From UBA6623 sp965217195 (GTDB lineage: Bacteria; Acidobacteriota; Terriglobia; Bryobacterales; UBA6623), in contig CBDCHL010000004.1 in assembly GCA_965217195.1 (NCBI GenBank), forward strand, positions 1,488,001-1,552,000: DNA of 64,000 bases. The letters are read 5' to 3'. A program made the position numbers and the translations under genes. Under the pieces are notes generated by a model that saw nothing but the letters and a program-made list of their open reading frames with translations, was not told the DNA's origin and made no database searches. Shown in pieces: positions 61,178 through 64,000 of the stretch (the first letter of the stretch is position 1; the number at the start of each line of letters is the position of its first letter).

Positions 61178-61500
61178 GGTTCAGGAAAGGCAGGCTTCGA
61201 ACTTCAGCTCATCTTAGCGCGGCGATGAAATCGCAGTCGTCGGCGCACGGATCCTGCAGGAGGCGACGACCCAGGCTCTCGTGCCCGCTGTAAGGTCGCT
61301 GAGCCCGAGGACTGACAGCCGAGAAATACGTTGTGAGTACGGGCGCGGCACATCAATCCGTTGGTTCGATTCGGCCTCGTCGCATACCGTTCGATGAACC
61401 TCGATAGGGCTCGGTCTCGCGGGCGCCAAGAGGCCCTTCGGACTGGAACACGCTGGAGGCGTGTGGTAGCGTTGACGATAGTTACTCGCTTACCGGCTCT
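61178..61500. other. Intergenic stretch before dxr
   Basis: The promoter region of dxr and of the divergent TPR gene. A small palindrome CACGCTGGAGGCGTG lies at about 61449-61463. Open frames here have no family support. I see no tRNA or riboswitch. Confidence 0.45.
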
Positions 61501-62694
61501 ATGAAGCGAATCTCCATTTTGGGCTCGACAGGTTCGGTCGGGCGCAACACCCTGCAGGTCATTCAAGAGATCGGCGGGGAATGGGAGGTTGTCGCCCTCG
61601 CCGCCGGAAGAAACGTCGACAAGCTGGTCGATCAGACCTTAGCTTTCCGCCCTCGACTGGTCTCGCTCGCCGATGAAGCCTTGCGCGACGATTACTTGGC
61701 AAAGCTGGCCTTGCAGGAAGATTGGCAGGGCGAAGCACCCGAAGCGCTCTACGGGCCGGAGGGCAACCTGGCAGCCGTCGCGGCCGGGGACCCGGATATC
61801 GTCGTTTCCGCAGCGGTCGGCGTCGCCGGTCTCGAGGCGACGTTCGAGGCGGTGCGACGCGGCAAGCGCGTGGCTCTGGCGAATAAAGAGGTCTTGGTAG
61901 CCGCCGGAGACCTGGTGATGGCGGCGGCGCGGGAATCGGGCGCCGAGATACTGCCGGTCGATAGCGAGCATAATGGCGTTCACCAGTGCCTCCAAGCCGG
62001 GTCGGCGAAGGAAGTTTCGCGGCTGATCCTGACAGCCTCGGGCGGACCTTTCCGCACGCTGCCGAAAGCCGAGTTCGACGCTGTTACGCCCGAGCGAGCC
62101 CTCGATCACCCTACCTGGAAGATGGGCGCGCGTATCACGATCGACTCGGCGACGTTGATGAATAAGGGGTTTGAGGTCATCGAAGCGCGTTGGCTGTTTG
62201 ATTTCCGACCGGATCAGATCGAAGTCGTTGTTCACCCTCAGTCGATCGTCCACGCGCTGCTCGAGTTTCAAGACGGCTCGGTGATCGCGCAACTTGCCCC
62301 GCCGGACATGAAGCTGCCAATCCGCTACGCGCTTAGTTATCCCCGCCGGCAAGTCGCGCCCACAGACCGCCGGCTGCGATGGGATTGTGTGAGACAATTA
62401 GACTTTGAGCCTCCCGACAGGGAGAAGTTTCCACTGCTCGGCCTCGCCTACGAAGCGCTCGACGCGGGCGGCACCGCGGGATGTGTGCTCAATGCAGCCG
62501 ATGAGGTAGCTGTCGAGGCGTTCCTCGACGGCCGGATCACCTTTCCCGAGGTGCCCCGCGTCGTTGGAGACACGCTGGAGCGGGTGGAGCCGAGGCGAAC
62601 GGCCTCGCCCGCTGAAGTCCTTGAAATCGACCAGCAGGCCCGGCGGGTTGTACGCGACCTCATCGAGCGAAAACCTGTCGTTTTTGCCTCTTGA
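61501..62694 (+). CDS. dxr: 1-deoxy-D-xylulose 5-phosphate reductoisomerase
   Basis: The 397-residue protein catalyses the second step of the MEP isoprenoid pathway (DXP to MEP, NADPH). Motifs: NADPH loop 'ISILGSTGSVGRNTL', 'ALANKEVLVAAGDLV', metal/substrate 'ILPVDSEHNGVHQCL', the flexible loop 'LTASGGPFRTLPKAEF', 'LDHPTWKMGARITIDSATL' and 'MNKGFEVIEARWLF'. Length is normal. ATG 61501. rseP follows 18 bp later, the arrangement common in many bacteria. Confidence 0.97.
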   Translation: MKRISILGSTGSVGRNTLQVIQEIGGEWEVVALAAGRNVDKLVDQTLAFRPRLVSLADEALRDDYLAKLALQEDWQGEAPEALYGPEGNLAAVAAGDPDIVVSAAVGVAGLEATFEAVRRGKRVALANKEVLVAAGDLVMAAARESGAEILPVDSEHNGVHQCLQAGSAKEVSRLILTASGGPFRTLPKAEFDAVTPERALDHPTWKMGARITIDSATLMNKGFEVIEARWLFDFRPDQIEVVVHPQSIVHALLEFQDGSVIAQLAPPDMKLPIRYALSYPRRQVAPTDRRLRWDCVRQLDFEPPDREKFPLLGLAYEALDAGGTAGCVLNAADEVAVEAFLDGRITFPEVPRVVGDTLERVEPRRTASPAEVLEIDQQARRVVRDLIERKPVVFAS

Positions 62695-62712
62695 GACGGA
62701 ATTCAAACAACG

Positions 62713-64000
62713 ATGGGAGCCATCGAAAACATTCTAGCCTTTGTCTTCGTGCTCGGCGTCATGGTAGTGATCCATGAGCTGGGGCACTTCTGGGCGGCGC
62801 GCTATTTCAAGGTACGCGTGTTGGCCTTTGCCTTCGGGTTCGGCCCGCGGCTGTTCGGGTTCAAACGTGGCGATACGGACTATAAGGTCTGCCTATTTCC
62901 GCTGGGTGGTTTCGTCAAGATGGCGGGCGAAAATCCGGGCGAGCCGAGCGGTAAGCCGGATGAGTTCATGGCCAAACCCCGCTGGCAGCGGATCATCATC
63001 GCCCTGATGGGCCCGGTGTTCAACGTCATCTTGGCGTTCGTTCTGCTGGCCGGCCTTTTCATGGTCCATTACGAACGGAGGGCCGTGCAGCTCGAGCCGC
63101 CGCTGATCGGCTATGTGTCGATGGGGTCGCCGGCGGAGAAGGCGGGGATTCTCGAGGGCGACTTGATTACGGCCCTCGACGGCGAAGCGGTCGCCGACTG
63201 GGAGTCGGTGCGACTGGTCGAGATCGCGGCTCCCTACAAGACAGTCGAAGTCACGGTCCTTCGGAACGGTGAGGATCTAAACTTTTCCGTGCCCATCGAC
63301 GCCGATGAAAGGACCGGCCTCGGTCAGGCCGGCTGGAACGAATCGACCGGGGTTCGTCTTGGGGAAACCACCACCGGGCTTCCGGCGGAGAAGGCGGGAA
63401 TTCAAGAAGACGATTTGCTGCTGACCCTCAACGGCGATCCTGTCAACTCCTGGCGCAAAGTGCCCGACTCGATCCAGCGAATCGGCGGGCAGCCCATCCA
63501 AATCGAAGTGCAGCGCGGGGAGCAGGTCGTGGCCATAGAGGTCACGCCGGTCTACCACTCCACGGAAACGCTCAAGCCCGCTTGGCGCATTGGAGTTGAG
63601 CTGATTCCCGAAGACGAGACGATTACGACACAACTGGGGCTGGTCGACGCGATGGCACAGTCCTATGACCACAACGTCAAGAACGCCACACTGATTTTCG
63701 GCTTTCTCAAGGGCTTGATAGAGCAGCGCATGTCACCCAAGTCGCTGGAGGGCCCGATCGGCATCGCGCGCCTTTCGGGAGAGGCGGCGCGCGCGGGCAT
63801 ACCCTACCTAGTAATGATGATGGCGGCGATCAGCCTGAATCTGGGTATCTTCAACTTGCTCCCGATTCCAATTCTTGACGGCGGGATGATCACAATGCTC
63901 TTGCTGGAATCGGTGATGCGACGTGATATCAGCATCGCGATCAAGGAGCGCGTCTTCCAGGTGGGCTTGGTGTTCATTCTGCTGCTGTTTGGGTTCGTGA
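62713..64000 (+). CDS. rseP: Site-2 zinc protease RseP, truncated by window end
   Basis: The visible 429 residues contain HELGH near 22-26 ('MVVIHELGHFWAARYFKVRV'), the GFG-type segment 'FAFGFGPRLFGF', two PDZ domains ('GYVSMGSPAEKAGILEGDLI' and 'GETTTGLPAEKAGIQEDDLL'), and the conserved 'SLNLGIFNLLPIPILDGG' with the third zinc ligand Asp. It is the inner-membrane protease that releases anti-sigma factors during envelope stress. Only the final few residues should lie beyond the window. Two PDZ domains are the usual count for RseP. Confidence 0.95.
   Translation, partial: MGAIENILAFVFVLGVMVVIHELGHFWAARYFKVRVLAFAFGFGPRLFGFKRGDTDYKVCLFPLGGFVKMAGENPGEPSGKPDEFMAKPRWQRIIIALMGPVFNVILAFVLLAGLFMVHYERRAVQLEPPLIGYVSMGSPAEKAGILEGDLITALDGEAVADWESVRLVEIAAPYKTVEVTVLRNGEDLNFSVPIDADERTGLGQAGWNESTGVRLGETTTGLPAEKAGIQEDDLLLTLNGDPVNSWRKVPDSIQRIGGQPIQIEVQRGEQVVAIEVTPVYHSTETLKPAWRIGVELIPEDETITTQLGLVDAMAQSYDHNVKNATLIFGFLKGLIEQRMSPKSLEGPIGIARLSGEAARAGIPYLVMMMAAISLNLGIFNLLPIPILDGGMITMLLLESVMRRDISIAIKERVFQVGLVFILLLFGFV

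Overview
The window is GC-rich bacterial DNA with a Gram-negative cell plan: an OmpA-type outer-membrane protein, Tat and lipoprotein signals, and a site-2 protease of the RseP type. The gene set (Tat-exported sulfatase, DUF1501 protein, DSD1-type PLP enzyme, Asma-less secreted TIM-barrel epimerase, PQQ propeller, multihaem cytochromes with LVIVD repeats, F420 genes, and an ORF starting with the 'NRANAKKSTGP...ALKHGL' signature) fits Acidobacteriota best. Planctomycete-like features also occur, so the phylum is an inference. The many eroded genes would suit a host-associated lineage whose genome is decaying, for example a sponge symbiont; this is speculation.

Layout. 1-10 kb: partial Na+/solute symporter, sulfatase, a fragment of a B3 metallo-beta-lactamase, an FkbM methyltransferase, tRNA-Ala, a polytopic membrane protein, an SDR protein, a D-threonine-aldolase-like enzyme and a frameshifted AtoE transporter. 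10-17 kb: an EamA transporter split by a complete IS1595-family element, the F420 operon npdG-cofD-cofC-cofE, and a nitrilase. 17-29 kb: DUF1501 protein, RRM protein, then a minus-strand operon of pentahaem cytochrome, porin-like protein with two in-frame amber codons, decahaem/LVIVD cytochrome and a GlcG/HbpS protein, which together look like an electron-transfer conduit across the envelope. 29-44 kb: M20 peptidase, tRNA-Leu with a second FkbM paralogue, a secreted atypical kinase, sugar epimerase, PilZ protein, gamma-glutamyltransferase, a transposon-like element carrying an NHL protein, a PQQ propeller with EF-hands, ArgD-like aminotransferase and a sugar ABC transporter. 44-50 kb: a large OmpA/Ig-like protein and a histidine kinase with two response regulators.

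50-55.5 kb is accessory and decayed: palindromic repeats, a truncated Ser/Thr kinase, an MDR oxidoreductase split by an internally deleted IS1380-like element, and a C/A-skewed tract. 55.5-64 kb returns to ordinary genes: a pair of M16 peptidases, trpS, a TPR protein, dxr and a truncated rseP.

Two themes stand out. First, at least nine genes are broken or reduced to fragments, and several fragments end close to palindromic intergenic repeats. Second, those repeats fall into several families that recur across the window. Both IS insertions have readable target-site duplications, and removing each IS with one duplication restores a continuous reading frame.
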